From the NCBI RefSeq assembly GCF_028471945.1, contig NZ_CP110128.1, positions 5,855,001 to 5,919,000 on the forward strand: a DNA stretch of 64,000 nucleotides. Reading direction: 5' to 3'. The stretch comes from Pseudomonas sp. WJP1 (GTDB lineage Bacteria > Pseudomonadota > Gammaproteobacteria > Pseudomonadales > Pseudomonadaceae). Positions within the stretch are counted from its first letter, which is position 1; each line of letters starts with the position of its first letter. Under the pieces are notes generated by a model, which did no database searches, was not told where the DNA came from, and was given only the letters and a program-made list of their open reading frames with translations. A program made the position numbers and the translations under genes. Positions 55,521-64,000 of the stretch are shown here, piece after piece.

Positions 55521-57572
55521 ATGTCCGAGCCACGCAAGATCCTCGTCACCAGCGCCCTGCCCTATGCCAATGGTTCGATCCATCTTGGCCACATGCTGGA
55601 ATACATCCAGACCGATATGTGGGTGCGCTTCCAGAAGCACCGCGGCAACCAATGCATTTATGTCTGCGCCGACGACGCCCACGGCTCGGCGATCATGCTG
55701 CGCGCGGAAAAGGAAGGCATCACCCCGGAACAACTGATCGCCAACGTCCAGGCTGAACACAGCGCCGACTTTGCCGAGTTCCTGGTGGACTTCGACAATT
55801 TCCACTCCACTCACGCCGAAGAAAACCGTGAGCTGTCGAGCCAGATCTACCTGAAGCTGCGCGACGCTGGGCACATCGCCACGCGTTCGATCACCCAGTA
55901 CTTCGACCCGGAAAAGAAAATGTTCCTGGCCGACCGCTTCATCAAGGGCACCTGCCCGAAATGCGGCACCGAAGACCAGTACGGCGACAACTGCGAAAAA
56001 TGCGGCGCGACCTACGCACCGACTGACCTGAAGGATCCGAAGTCGGCTATTTCCGGCGCCACCCCGGTGCTCAAGGATTCCCAGCACTTCTTCTTCAAGT
56101 TGCCGGACTTCCAGGAAATGCTGCAATCCTGGACCCGCAGCGGCACCCTGCAGGACGCCGTGGCCAACAAGATCGCCGAATGGCTGGATGCCGGCCTGCA
56201 ACAGTGGGATATCTCCCGCGATGCGCCGTACTTCGGTTTTGAAATCCCCGACGAGCCGGGCAAGTATTTCTACGTGTGGCTGGACGCACCGATCGGCTAC
56301 ATGGCGAGCTTCAAGAACCTCTGCGATCGCACGCCGGAGCTGGATTTCGACGCGTTCTGGGGCAAGGATTCCACCGCCGAGCTGTACCACTTCATCGGCA
56401 AGGACATCGTCAACTTCCACGCCCTGTTCTGGCCAGCCATGCTCGAAGGCGCGGGCTACCGCAAGCCGACCGGCATCAACGTGCACGGCTACCTGACCGT
56501 CAACGGCCAGAAAATGTCCAAGTCCCGCGGCACCTTCATCAAGGCCCGTACCTACCTGGACCACCTGTCGCCGGAATACCTGCGTTACTACTACGCAGCC
56601 AAGCTGAGCCGTGGCGTCGACGACCTCGACCTGAACCTCGAAGACTTCGTGCAGAAGGTCAACTCCGACCTGGTCGGCAAAGTCGTCAACATCGCCAGCC
56701 GTTGCGCCGGCTTCATCAACAAGGGCAATGCCGGGGTGATGGTCGAGACCAACGCCGCGCCGGAGCTGACCGAAGCGTTCCTGGCCGCCGCGCCAAGCAT
56801 CGCCGACGCCTATGAAGCCCGCGACTTTGCCCGCGCCATGCGCGAGATCATGGGCCTGGCCGACCGTGCCAACGCCTGGATCGCCGACAAGGCGCCATGG
56901 TCGCTGAACAAGCAGGAAGGCAAACAGGAAGAAGTCCAGGCCATCTGCGCCACCGGCGTCAACCTGTTCCGTCAACTGGTGATCTTCCTCAAGCCGGTGC
57001 TGCCGCTGCTGGCCGCCGATGCCGAGGCGTTCCTCAACGTCGCGCCGCTGACCTGGAACGACCACGCGACCTTGCTCGCCAACCATCAGTTGAACGAGTT
57101 CAAGCCGCTGATGACCCGTATCGACCCGGTAAAAGTGCAGGCCATGACCGACGCTTCGAAAGAAGACCTGACCGCCAGCCAAACTGACACCGGCGAAGTT
57201 GCACCTGCCGGCAACGGCGAACTGACCAAGGATCCGTTGTCGCCGGAAATCGAGTTCGACACCTTCGCGGCAGTCGATTTGCGCGTCGCACTGATCGTCA
57301 AGGCCGAGCACGTGGAAGGCGCCGACAAGCTGTTGCGCCTGACCCTGGACATCGGTGACGAGCAGCGCAACGTATTCTCCGGGATCAAGAGCGCTTATCC
57401 GGACCCGTCCAAGCTCGATGGTCGCCTGACCATGATGATCGCCAACCTCAAGCCGCGCAAAATGAAGTTCGGGATTTCCGAAGGCATGGTGATGGCGGCA
57501 GGCCCCGGCGGTGAAGAAATCTACCTGCTGAGCCCTGACAGCGGCGCCAAGCCTGGTCAGCGGATCAAGTAA
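55521..57572 (+). CDS. metG: Methionyl-tRNA synthetase
   Basis: A 683-residue class I aminoacyl-tRNA synthetase: HIGH-type motif HLGHMLEYI near residue 22, two CxxC zinc pairs ([15 protein letters not shown] near 145-162), the KMSKSRGT loop near residue 332, an anticodon-binding helical domain and a C-terminal OB-fold tRNA-binding domain (about 580-683; [20 protein letters not shown]). It charges initiator and elongator tRNAs with methionine. Full length, with a terminator 18 bp after the stop. Confidence 0.97.
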   Translation: MSEPRKILVTSALPYANGSIHLGHMLEYIQTDMWVRFQKHRGNQCIYVCADDAHGSAIMLRAEKEGITPEQLIANVQAEHSADFAEFLVDFDNFHSTHAEENRELSSQIYLKLRDAGHIATRSITQYFDPEKKMFLADRFIKGTCPKCGTEDQYGDNCEKCGATYAPTDLKDPKSAISGATPVLKDSQHFFFKLPDFQEMLQSWTRSGTLQDAVANKIAEWLDAGLQQWDISRDAPYFGFEIPDEPGKYFYVWLDAPIGYMASFKNLCDRTPELDFDAFWGKDSTAELYHFIGKDIVNFHALFWPAMLEGAGYRKPTGINVHGYLTVNGQKMSKSRGTFIKARTYLDHLSPEYLRYYYAAKLSRGVDDLDLNLEDFVQKVNSDLVGKVVNIASRCAGFINKGNAGVMVETNAAPELTEAFLAAAPSIADAYEARDFARAMREIMGLADRANAWIADKAPWSLNKQEGKQEEVQAICATGVNLFRQLVIFLKPVLPLLAADAEAFLNVAPLTWNDHATLLANHQLNEFKPLMTRIDPVKVQAMTDASKEDLTASQTDTGEVAPAGNGELTKDPLSPEIEFDTFAAVDLRVALIVKAEHVEGADKLLRLTLDIGDEQRNVFSGIKSAYPDPSKLDGRLTMMIANLKPRKMKFGISEGMVMAAGPGGEEIYLLSPDSGAKPGQRIK

Positions 57573-57589
57573 GGCAATGCAGTAAATCG

Positions 57590-57625
57590 ATCCCACAGTC
57601 GTGCCTGGCGCGACTGTGGGATTTT
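57590..57625 (+). terminator. Rho-independent terminator after metG
   Basis: ATCCCACAGTCG and CGACTGTGGGAT pair around a short loop and are followed by TTTT. Confidence 0.9.
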
Positions 57626-57714
57626 CATGTCTGGCCCACCCTCCGTCCTTGCCGGATAATGCCTAAGCTTTTTAGACCGCTGCGTTGAAAAGCCCCGTTC
57701 TTGCCGGCACGATC

Positions 57715-58284
57715 ATGACCGAAACCCTGCTTACGCTCATCAGCACCGCCCTGCTCAACAACCTCGTGTTGCACTGGCCGCTGGGTGTCGATCCGCTGTT
57801 GGGCAGCGAACGTCGCCAGGTCCATGCCCTGGGCATCGCGACGACCTGCCTGATGCTGGTCACCGGGGTGCTCGGCTATGCGTTCTATCAATGGCTGCTG
57901 GTACCGCTGGGGTTGACGGCGCTGCACCTGTTCGTGTTCCTGCCGTTGAGTGCGCTGCTGATCCGCCCGTTGTTGACGCTGCTTGCACGGGTGTTTTCGA
58001 CGCTGTCTTTCGAAGGCCTCTGGCCGTTGCTGCTGTGCAATGCCGGGGTGCTTGGCGTGGCATTGCTCAACGCTCGCGAGGACAAAGGACTTTTTCACGC
58101 CACAGCCTTGAGCATCGGTGCCGGGTTGGGGTTCTGGCTGGTACTGAGTCTGTTCCATGACCTGCGCCAGCGCACACTCGACAACGATGTGCCCCTGCCC
58201 TTTCGCGGCCTGCCGATCGACCTGATTGGTGCCGGCCTGATTGCAGTGGCCTTTCTCGGATTCAGCGGGCTGATCAAAACATGA
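57715..58284 (+). CDS. rnfA: RnfA/RsxA subunit of a Rnf-type complex
   Basis: A 189-residue membrane protein with six helices, including [17 protein letters not shown] and [16 protein letters not shown]. The latter holds the conserved Cys that, with that of RnfE, binds the intramembrane Fe-S cluster; the first helix has no Cys at the equivalent place, which reads LVLHWPLG. The ATG at 57715 gives the usual MTE N-terminus. It overlaps rnfB by 4 bases (ATGA) and heads the rnfA-B-D-G-E-nth operon. Confidence 0.87.
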   Translation: MTETLLTLISTALLNNLVLHWPLGVDPLLGSERRQVHALGIATTCLMLVTGVLGYAFYQWLLVPLGLTALHLFVFLPLSALLIRPLLTLLARVFSTLSFEGLWPLLLCNAGVLGVALLNAREDKGLFHATALSIGAGLGFWLVLSLFHDLRQRTLDNDVPLPFRGLPIDLIGAGLIAVAFLGFSGLIKT

Positions 58285-59303
58285 GTCTGATTCAACGCAT
58301 CGACGCCCTCTTGCCGCAAACCCAATGCGGCAAGTGTGGCCATCCCGGATGCAAGCCGTACGCTGCTGGCATCGCCAGCGGTGAGCCGATCAACAAATGC
58401 CCGCCTGGCGGCAGTGAAACCATCAACGCCCTGGCCGAACTGTTGAACCTACCGGTGCTGGAACTGGACGTCAGCCGCGGCTCGGCCCCGGCGCAGATAG
58501 CCTATATTCGCGAAGCGGAGTGCATTGGTTGTACCAAATGCATTCAGGCCTGCCCGGTGGACGCCATCGTCGGCGCGGCCAAGTTGATGCACACGGTCAT
58601 CATCGACGAGTGCACCGGTTGTGACCTGTGCGTGGCGCCCTGCCCGGTAGACTGCATCGAAATGCATCCACTGCCCTTGAGCGGCGTGCTACCGATAGTC
58701 GGTGGCCTGGCCTTCAGCCTGGAAGAGCAACGGGCCCGTGCCGCCAAACGCAACCATGCTCGGCGCCGTTTCGAGCAGCGCAACGCCCGCTTGCAGCGTG
58801 AAGAACAACAAAAAACTGCCGAGCGCGAAGCCCGCGCGCAACGTGCCGCCCAACCCAGCGCGGCACACACACAGACGCCGCTCGACCCGGTACAGGCAGC
58901 CCTGGAACGCGTTCGCGCGCAGAAGGCCGCGAATGCCGATGCAGCCTTGAAAAAAGCCAAGGTCGATCTGGCGATGAGCCGGGCGCAATTGAACAAGTCG
59001 CTCAAAGCCTTCGGTCATCCGCCGACCTTCGAACAGCAATCGCAGTTGATTGTCCTGCAACAGCAGTTCGAAGCCGCCGAGCAAGCCTTGGCCCAACTGG
59101 AACGCGCTGCACCGCCGACCCCTGCCCCCGTGGCGGGCCCGGCGAAGGACGCCGAGCTGAAACGGGCGAAAATCCAGCTGGCCATGCGCCGCGCCGAACT
59201 GAAGAAAGCCCAAGCCAGTGCCGCATCCGCCGAGCAGATCGAAGTCCTGGAGCGCGCCTTGGACGAAGCCGAACGCCTGGTGGATGCCCATGCCACCCCT
59301 TGA
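58281..59303 (+). CDS. rnfB: RnfB/RsxB-like iron-sulfur protein, no membrane anchor, long tail
   Basis: A 340-residue ferredoxin-like subunit. Clusters are marked by CGKCGHPGC plus a later Cys (residues about 14-40) and two 4Fe-4S ferredoxin motifs, [12 protein letters not shown] and [12 protein letters not shown]. The usual N-terminal membrane helix is missing: the protein starts directly at [10 protein letters not shown], so it is probably soluble or held by partners. Residues about 150-340 form an Ala/Gln/Arg-rich charged helical tail with two related blocks ([32 protein letters not shown]). Such a tail is more typical of RnfC, which is absent here. It overlaps rnfD by 14 bases. Confidence 0.85.
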   Translation: MSLIQRIDALLPQTQCGKCGHPGCKPYAAGIASGEPINKCPPGGSETINALAELLNLPVLELDVSRGSAPAQIAYIREAECIGCTKCIQACPVDAIVGAAKLMHTVIIDECTGCDLCVAPCPVDCIEMHPLPLSGVLPIVGGLAFSLEEQRARAAKRNHARRRFEQRNARLQREEQQKTAEREARAQRAAQPSAAHTQTPLDPVQAALERVRAQKAANADAALKKAKVDLAMSRAQLNKSLKAFGHPPTFEQQSQLIVLQQQFEAAEQALAQLERAAPPTPAPVAGPAKDAELKRAKIQLAMRRAELKKAQASAASAEQIEVLERALDEAERLVDAHATP

Positions 59304-60276
59304 ATCGGTCGACGAACGCCTGCAGCAGGCGATGAAACTGGTTCTACTGGCGACGCTGCCAGGGTTATTGGCGTTGTTCTGGTTCTACGGCTGGGGAGTG
59401 TTGATCAACCTGATCCTGGCAGGCGCCAGTGCGTTGGCCGCTGAAGCGGCGGTGCTGCGATTGCGCAAGCGCGCGCTCAAGCCGACCTTGAGCGACGGCA
59501 GCGCCTTGGTCAGTGCCACGCTATTGGCCCTGGCCTTGCCGCCCTACTGCCCCTGGTGGCTGACGGTCAGTGCTGCCGCGCTTGCCATGGTGTTCGGCAA
59601 GCACCTGTATGGCGGGGTCGGCAGCAACCCGTTCAACCCGGCGATGCTCGGTTTCGCCCTGGTGATGGTGACCTTTCCACAGCAGATGACCCATTGGCCC
59701 GCCTCCCATGGCATGGACCTGTGGGGAGGTGTGCAACAAGTGTTCGGCGTAGGCCAAGGCCCGGACGCCTGGGTGCGGGCGACGGCACTGGACAGCCTGC
59801 GGATCAACAAAAGCCTGACCATGGATGAGCTGTTCTCGGCGAATCCGGCCTTTGGTCAATTCGGTGGCCGCGGCGTGGAATGGGTCAACCTGGCCTTTCT
59901 CGCCGGCGGCGCGTTTTTGCTGCAACGCCGCGTGTTCAGCTGGCATGCGCCGGTCGGTATGCTCGCCAGCCTGTTCGTCATCAGCCTGTTGTGCTGGAAC
60001 GGTTCGGGCTCAGACTCCCACGGATCGCCGCTGTTTCACCTGCTCACCGGCGCCAGCATGCTAGGCGCTTTCTTCATCGTCACGGAACCGGTGTCCGGTG
60101 CAAAAAGCCCCGGTGCGCGATTGCTGTTTGGTGCCGGCGTGGGGTTGCTGACCTACCTTATTCGCACATGGGGTGGCTACCCGGACGGCGTGGCCTTTGC
60201 CGTGCTGTTGATGAACCTCTGTGTACCGGCGCTGGAGCGGCTTGTGGCGGCCAGGCAGGAGCAGAACGCACCATGA
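59290..60276 (+). CDS. rnfD: RnfD/RsxD membrane flavoprotein subunit
   Basis: A 328-residue membrane subunit with eight or nine helices and the family blocks [20 protein letters not shown] and [17 protein letters not shown]. The FMN-attachment region reads [10 protein letters not shown]; the acceptor Thr is kept while the residue three before it is Val rather than Ser. The start is in the rnfB 3' end: ATG at 59290, or 59284. It overlaps rnfG by 4 bases. It normally pairs with RnfC-B in membrane electron transfer to ferredoxin or SoxR. Confidence 0.87.
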   Translation: MPPLESVDERLQQAMKLVLLATLPGLLALFWFYGWGVLINLILAGASALAAEAAVLRLRKRALKPTLSDGSALVSATLLALALPPYCPWWLTVSAAALAMVFGKHLYGGVGSNPFNPAMLGFALVMVTFPQQMTHWPASHGMDLWGGVQQVFGVGQGPDAWVRATALDSLRINKSLTMDELFSANPAFGQFGGRGVEWVNLAFLAGGAFLLQRRVFSWHAPVGMLASLFVISLLCWNGSGSDSHGSPLFHLLTGASMLGAFFIVTEPVSGAKSPGARLLFGAGVGLLTYLIRTWGGYPDGVAFAVLLMNLCVPALERLVAARQEQNAP

Positions 60277-60884
60277 GCCGAGCGTCGAGCGCCGTCATCC
60301 TTGCATTGCTGGCCACCCTCGGGACTGGCCTGACCTATCTCGCGCAGCAGGGCAGCGCGCCACGAATTGCGGCTGAACAGCGCCTGATCGACAGTCGCAA
60401 CCTGCTGGACCTGCTATCGCCCGGCAGCTACGACAATCAACCGCTGGAACAACCCCTCAGCCTCGAAGGCACCGCCCTGGGCAACAGCACGCTGTTGGCG
60501 GGTTACCGCGCGACCAAGGCCGGTCGAGCCTGTGCCGTGCTGCTGCGCAGCCAGACCCTGGGCTACGCGGGCACCATCGATTTGCTGATCGCCATCGATA
60601 CCGACGGCAGAGTGTTGGGGGTCAAAACCCTCAAGCAAACGGAAACCCCGGGGCTCGGCGCACGCATCTCCGACTGGCCCAATGCCTGGCTTGAGGCTTT
60701 TTTCGGCAAGTCACGAACTAATCCGGGTGACAACGGTTGGGCCTTGAAAAAGGACCAGGGGCAGTTCGACCAGATTGCGGGAGCGACCATCACCTCAAGA
60801 GCCGTGATCCAGGCCACCCATGACGCCTTGCGCTATTTCGATGAACACCGGGCCTCACTGCTTGGGAGCCCTGCAGATGAATAA
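60273..60884 (+). CDS. rnfG: RnfG/RsxG periplasmic flavoprotein subunit
   Basis: A 203-residue subunit with one N-terminal membrane helix (about 5-22) and a periplasmic FMN-binding domain. The covalent FMN site is intact (FDQIAGATITSRAV, Thr in GAT). Other family blocks are GYAGTIDLLIAIDTDG and KQTETPGLGARI. The ATG overlaps the rnfD stop by 4 bases. An ApbE flavin transferase would be needed and is not in the window. Confidence 0.88.
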   Translation: MSRASSAVILALLATLGTGLTYLAQQGSAPRIAAEQRLIDSRNLLDLLSPGSYDNQPLEQPLSLEGTALGNSTLLAGYRATKAGRACAVLLRSQTLGYAGTIDLLIAIDTDGRVLGVKTLKQTETPGLGARISDWPNAWLEAFFGKSRTNPGDNGWALKKDQGQFDQIAGATITSRAVIQATHDALRYFDEHRASLLGSPADE

Positions 60885-61464
60885 ATCGTTGCAGTTACAG
60901 AACACCTTGATGCTCGTGCCGCTGATTGGCGCCACCGGCTCACTGGTGAATGCCCTGGGCCTGTGGGTGATGTTCATTGTGGTGACCAGTGCCTTTGGCC
61001 TCTGCATGAACGCCTTGCGCTCGCGGCTGCTCCCGGCGACCCAATTGCCGGCCAGCGTACTGCTTGCCGCAACACTGACCAGTTGCGCAGAACTCGGCGC
61101 GCAGGTCTGGTCGCTGCAATGGCATCAGCATGCCGGGATCTATGCCGGCTTGATCGCCTTGCAATGCGTCGTGCTGGAGCGCAATGATTTCTTCCAGGGC
61201 CCCTGGCGCGAACGCTGGCGCCTCTGCGGCCTGTTCGGCGCATCGATGGTGGGCCTGGGCCTGCTGCGCGAACTCATCGGCTACGGGACACTCGGTAATC
61301 ATCTGCCGTGGCTGGCTGCTGCGACGCACGCCGATTGGCAGGGCTGGGTGCTGACTGCTGACGGTGGCTTGCGCCTGGCCACGCTGGCCCCTGGCGGTTT
61401 CATACTGCTGGGATTGCTGATCGCCGCCTGGCAAGCCTGGCACCGCCCGCCCCCCTCACACTGA
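60877..61464 (+). CDS. rnfE: RnfE/RsxE membrane subunit
   Basis: A 195-residue membrane protein with six helices, shorter than most RnfE (about 210-235). It starts NKSLQLQNTLMLVPLIGA and keeps FVVTSAFG-like and LTSCAELGAQVW stretches; the Cys in the latter is a candidate ligand of the intramembrane cluster. The N-terminal portion is reduced compared with E. coli RsxE. It overlaps rnfG by 8 bases and is followed by nth at 25 bp. Confidence 0.8.
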   Translation: MNKSLQLQNTLMLVPLIGATGSLVNALGLWVMFIVVTSAFGLCMNALRSRLLPATQLPASVLLAATLTSCAELGAQVWSLQWHQHAGIYAGLIALQCVVLERNDFFQGPWRERWRLCGLFGASMVGLGLLRELIGYGTLGNHLPWLAAATHADWQGWVLTADGGLRLATLAPGGFILLGLLIAAWQAWHRPPPSH

Positions 61465-61489
61465 ACGCCTTCGAGGAAACTCACCGCAC

Positions 61490-62128
61490 ATGAACGCCGC
61501 AAAACGTCTGGAAATTTTCCGCAGGCTGCATGAAGACAATCCGGAACCGAAGACCGAACTGGCTTACTCCTCACCCTTTGAATTGCTGATTGCGGTGATT
61601 CTATCGGCGCAATCGACCGATGTCGGCGTCAACAAGGCCACGGCCAAACTGTTTCCGATTGCCAACACCCCGGCGGCGATTCATGCCTTGGGTGTCGAAG
61701 GATTGTCGGAATACATCAAGACCATCGGCCTGTACAACAGCAAGGCAAAAAACGTGATCGAGACCTGCCGCCTGCTGGTTGAGCGTCATGCCGGTGAAGT
61801 GCCGCAGACCCGCGAGGAACTGGAAGCCTTGCCCGGCGTAGGCCGCAAGACCGCCAACGTGGTGCTCAACACTGCATTTCGCCAATTGACGATGGCCGTG
61901 GACACCCACATTTTTCGGGTCAGCAACCGCACCGGCATCGCGCCCGGCAAGAATGTGGTCGAGGTCGAGAATAAATTGATGAAGTTCGTGCCCAAGGAGT
62001 ACCTGCTCGACTCCCATCACTGGCTGATCCTTCACGGACGTTACGTTTGCCTGGCCCGCAAGCCTCGCTGCGGCAGTTGCCGGATCGAAGACTTGTGCGA
62101 ATACAAGCACAAGACCTCGGACGATTGA
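61490..62128 (+). CDS. nth: Endonuclease III
   Basis: A 212-residue base-excision-repair glycosylase/AP lyase. The helix-hairpin-helix with catalytic Lys is LPGVGRKTANVVLN (Lys at about residue 120), the catalytic Asp is in VDTHIFRV, and the C-terminal 4Fe-4S cluster is C-x6-C-x2-C-x5-C (CLARKPRCGSCRIEDLC). It removes oxidised pyrimidines. Its place after rnfE is conserved across gammaproteobacteria. Confidence 0.96.
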   Translation: MNAAKRLEIFRRLHEDNPEPKTELAYSSPFELLIAVILSAQSTDVGVNKATAKLFPIANTPAAIHALGVEGLSEYIKTIGLYNSKAKNVIETCRLLVERHAGEVPQTREELEALPGVGRKTANVVLNTAFRQLTMAVDTHIFRVSNRTGIAPGKNVVEVENKLMKFVPKEYLLDSHHWLILHGRYVCLARKPRCGSCRIEDLCEYKHKTSDD

Positions 62129-62234
62129 GCCGCTATTGGGTTTTTCGATTTATCGATTGAAAAAATCTTTTTTACCCGTCGCACGATTGTCGATATAAGG
62201 AGCCCCAAAGGCCTTCTTCGCCTGGAGTAACTAA

Positions 62235-62414
62235 ATGAGCACTGGCAAAGAGCAATTGGACGTAGATGAAGACTTCACCACCACAGAGGCTGATGATGCC
62301 GAGCCGGTGGCAGAAGTGGCGAAAACCAACCTGAGCAAGCGCCGGACCATCGACAACCTGCTGGAGGAGCGCCGACTGCAAAAGCAATTGGCCGATTACG
62401 ATTTTGACTTGTAA
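62235..62414 (+). CDS. PA3496-family small putative envelope-integrity protein
   Basis: A 59-residue acidic then basic protein (MSTGKEQLDVDEDFTTTEAD at the start; NLLEERRLQKQLADYDFDL at the end). The C-terminal R/L/E-rich helix and YDFDL ending, together with its position directly after nth, match the PA3496 family of pseudomonads. A GGAG ribosome site lies about 8 bases ahead of the ATG and a terminator follows its stop. Its molecular role is not known. Confidence 0.82.
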   Translation: MSTGKEQLDVDEDFTTTEADDAEPVAEVAKTNLSKRRTIDNLLEERRLQKQLADYDFDL

Positions 62415-62419
62415 AACCT

Positions 62420-62447
62420 AAAAGCCTCCCGAAACGGAGGCTTTTTA
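62420..62447 (+). terminator. Rho-independent terminator
   Basis: AAAAGCCTCC-CGAAA-CGGAGGCTTTTTA closes the nth region; the A/T tracts on both sides could also serve the convergent response-regulator gene. Confidence 0.92.
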
Positions 62448-62504
62448 CCAAGTGTCGAGTCGCGATAAATGCCCCCCTGTCGCACTTCGTCAACCCAGGA
62501 CTCA

Positions 62505-63131
62505 TCATGCCAGGCCGTTACGCTGGGCCAGCTCGATCAGATCGACCAGCGAGCGAGCATTGAGTTTCAACAGCAGTCGGGTCTTGTAGGTACTGACGGT
62601 CTTGTTGCTGAGAAACATCCCATCGGCAATCTCTTTATTGGTCTTGCCCCGGGCCAACTGTTGCAACACCATCATCTCCCGCCCTGACAGACGATCCACC
62701 ATATCGGCTTCACTGGCGTTGCCAAGACTGGCACGCACTGTATGCAAAGCCTGATTGGGAAAGTAACTGTAGCCAGACAAGACAGCCTTTATTGCACTGA
62801 GTAACTCCGTAAGATCCTGTTGTTTGCACACATATCCGGCGGCTCCCGACTGCATGCAGCGCATGGAAAAATGTCCAGGGGACTGGGAGGTCAATATCAG
62901 CACTTTCATCGGCATCGCAGCCGATGTCAGTCGCGCAATAACTTCCAGCCCATCCAGTTTCGGTATTCCAATATCCAGGATGACAATGTCCGGCATGTAT
63001 TCTCGGGCTAGTTGTAATGCATCCACACCATTATCTGTTTCTGCAATGACTTCATAGCCATGACGCTCCATCAGCATTCGTACCGCAAGACGAATGACGG
63101 GGTGATCATCCACAATCAGCACTTTATTCAT
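62505..63131 (-). CDS. NarL/LuxR-type response regulator
   Basis: A 208-residue response regulator: a receiver with DDHPVIR acidic pocket, phosphoacceptor Asp in MPDIVILDIGIPKLDG (about residue 53) and Lys in the VCKQQD position, then a LuxR-type helix-turn-helix (LSGREMMVLQQLARGKTNKEI, then MFLSNKTVSTYKTRLL). It resembles FimZ/EvgA/RocA-like regulators, some of which control fimbriae, but no partner kinase is in the window. The ATG at 63131 is preferred over the frame to 63173. It is divergent from the gene at the right edge. Confidence 0.85.
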   Translation of the reverse strand: MNKVLIVDDHPVIRLAVRMLMERHGYEVIAETDNGVDALQLAREYMPDIVILDIGIPKLDGLEVIARLTSAAMPMKVLILTSQSPGHFSMRCMQSGAAGYVCKQQDLTELLSAIKAVLSGYSYFPNQALHTVRASLGNASEADMVDRLSGREMMVLQQLARGKTNKEIADGMFLSNKTVSTYKTRLLLKLNARSLVDLIELAQRNGLA

Positions 63132-63649
63132 GGGCAAGTCCAATTTCGCTATTCGAATTTTTAGAGCCCGCACAATAGCCTAGTCGTTTCCCCCCTGGCA
63201 TGTCGCCCCCCCCGGCCACTCGCACCGAGAGACATTCCCTACAAAAAACAGAGACTTTTCTTACAAAAAATCCAAGAAATTGCAGGGCAGAAAACTTTTA
63301 TTGAGCACTTGACTTTCTAATTGAGATTATTTTTTTGTATCGATCTGCAACAAAAAAACCAGGGGAATTTGATTTTTAGACAGCGACCCGACATATACCA
63401 TCCCTATTCACAAACCAAAAAGTAACTAAGGTTATCCAATATCACCTCTGACTCCAGAAATATCACACACAACTTATCCACTCACTCTTACAGTAAAAAC
63501 CAACACACCACTGATCATAAAAAACCACAAACGGAAAGGGCGCCCGCCTGACATTAAATCAATTGAAAAATAGAAACCCCCTGGATGCCAAACATACGAT
63601 AGATGCTTTAAATTCAAAAAACAGGAATTACCTAACGAAGAGGTTGAAC
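63132..63649. promoter_or_regulatory. AT-rich intergenic region, no gene seen
   Basis: About 518 bp of clearly lower GC than the rest of the window, with many A runs (e.g. near 63240-63360 and 63410-63560) and no plausible reading frame. It should hold the divergent promoters of the response-regulator gene and the edge gene. Nothing else recognisable was found in it. Confidence 0.6.
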
Positions 63650-64000
63650 ATGGATAAGCTCAAAAAAAGAATAAGCAACCCCATGACAGTGATTGCCATA
63701 TTCGCAACCCTGTCTGAAACATCAGCGGCGGTTTCACTGCCCTTCCTCGATGACGACGATAGAGACGTCTACATCTGGTTCCTGATCAGCTTTCCCTTTT
63801 ATCTGCTGTTACTGTTCTTCGCCACGCTCAACTTCAACTATCGATCGCTTTACGCCCCCTCCGACTTCGAAAAGGGGAAACACTTCATTAAAGTCATGGA
63901 CGGTGTCGAGCAACCCGAGAACAGGAAGAGCAGAAAGTCCGCCGGCAGGACATCGGACAGTGGTGGCAGATCCATTCACCGTCCCTCCAAAGCACAAGAC
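63650..64000 (+). CDS. Hypothetical membrane protein (3' end beyond window)
   Basis: A reading frame of 117 codons from the ATG at 63650 runs off the right edge without a stop. AGAGG lies 7 bases ahead. The protein has two hydrophobic stretches (about residues 12-30 and 43-62, IWFLISFPFYLLLLFFATL), separated by an acidic LDDDDRD turn. A charged, Ser/Arg-rich cytoplasmic-type tail (RKSRKSAGRTSDSGGR) follows. I do not recognise a family. Codon use is AT-richer near the start, like the intergenic DNA before it. Confidence 0.7.
   Translation, partial: MDKLKKRISNPMTVIAIFATLSETSAAVSLPFLDDDDRDVYIWFLISFPFYLLLLFFATLNFNYRSLYAPSDFEKGKHFIKVMDGVEQPENRKSRKSAGRTSDSGGRSIHRPSKAQD

Noticed and set aside
59770..59800. 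Apparent loss of the FMN-attachment motif in RnfD ([10 protein letters not shown])
   Set aside because: RnfD proteins, as I recall E. coli RsxD, use a DGISQATPLD-type site without the Gly seen in RnfG. The acceptor Thr is retained here, so loss cannot be claimed.

Overview
The window is a chromosomal segment of a fluorescent-group Pseudomonas. The evidence is high GC, Shine-Dalgarno starts, dozens of Pseudomonas-type proteins, many paired REP-like inverted repeats of the kind ending in TGTAGGAGC...GCTCCTACA, and gene order I recognise from other pseudomonads: bifA-icmP-mexVW-inaA-colSR-groEL/ES-fxsA-SDR, and apbC-metG-rnf-nth. No rRNA, tRNA, CRISPR array, transposase or prophage was seen.

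Layout. 1-5.8 kb: 3' end of metR, a GNAT acetyltransferase, a LysE exporter, a NUDIX hydrolase, a nitrilase-family amidohydrolase divergent from a LuxR-type regulator, and an FMN glutamate-synthase-like protein. 5.8-10.1 kb: a coupled gtrA-gtrB-gtrC-type O-antigen glucosylation operon, divergent from an OpgC-type glucan succinyltransferase. 10.1-10.8 kb: a long imperfect inverted-repeat element with a REP hairpin in its loop. 10.9-20.4 kb: an amino-acid permease, an atypical bifunctional penicillin-binding protein, and a giant dermonecrotic-toxin-like LRR protein that breaks off just before the catalytic part of its NEL ubiquitin-ligase domain. 20.3-25.6 kb: a CS1/alpha-type fimbrial operon (pilin, usher, tip adhesin, chaperone) on the minus strand. 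Its chaperone 3' end is joined directly to the truncated toxin gene. 26-28.3 kb: a YqjI-like metal-responsive repressor with its YqjH ferric-siderophore reductase, and two small genes.

28.5-35 kb: an OprB sugar porin and membrane PQQ-glucose dehydrogenase (periplasmic glucose oxidation), then the c-di-GMP phosphodiesterase BifA. 35-40.4 kb: an envelope iron-acquisition-like cluster (imelysin lipoprotein, di-heme oxidoreductase, second imelysin, DUF1513 protein) preceded by a near-perfect 29-bp palindrome. 40.6-44.9 kb: a MexVW-type RND pump. 44.9-49.6 kb: a small exported protein, InaA-type kinase, methyltransferase, ColS/ColR and a PAP2 phosphatase, all envelope-related. 49.7-55.4 kb: groEL/groES, FxsA, a HugZ-family protein, an SDR and ApbC. 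55.5-62.4 kb: metG, an Rnf operon that lacks rnfC and encodes an RnfB without its membrane anchor, nth, and a PA3496-family small protein. 62.5-64 kb: a NarL-type response regulator and, after an AT-rich gap, a membrane protein cut by the window edge.

Much of the window concerns the cell envelope: LPS glucosylation, OPG succinylation, peptidoglycan synthesis, fimbriae, efflux, ColRS and InaA. The most unusual items are the toxin/fimbrial deletion junction near 20,371, the RnfC-less Rnf operon and the long palindrome at 10,072-10,828. I did not find a clearly new multi-gene defence or toxin system.
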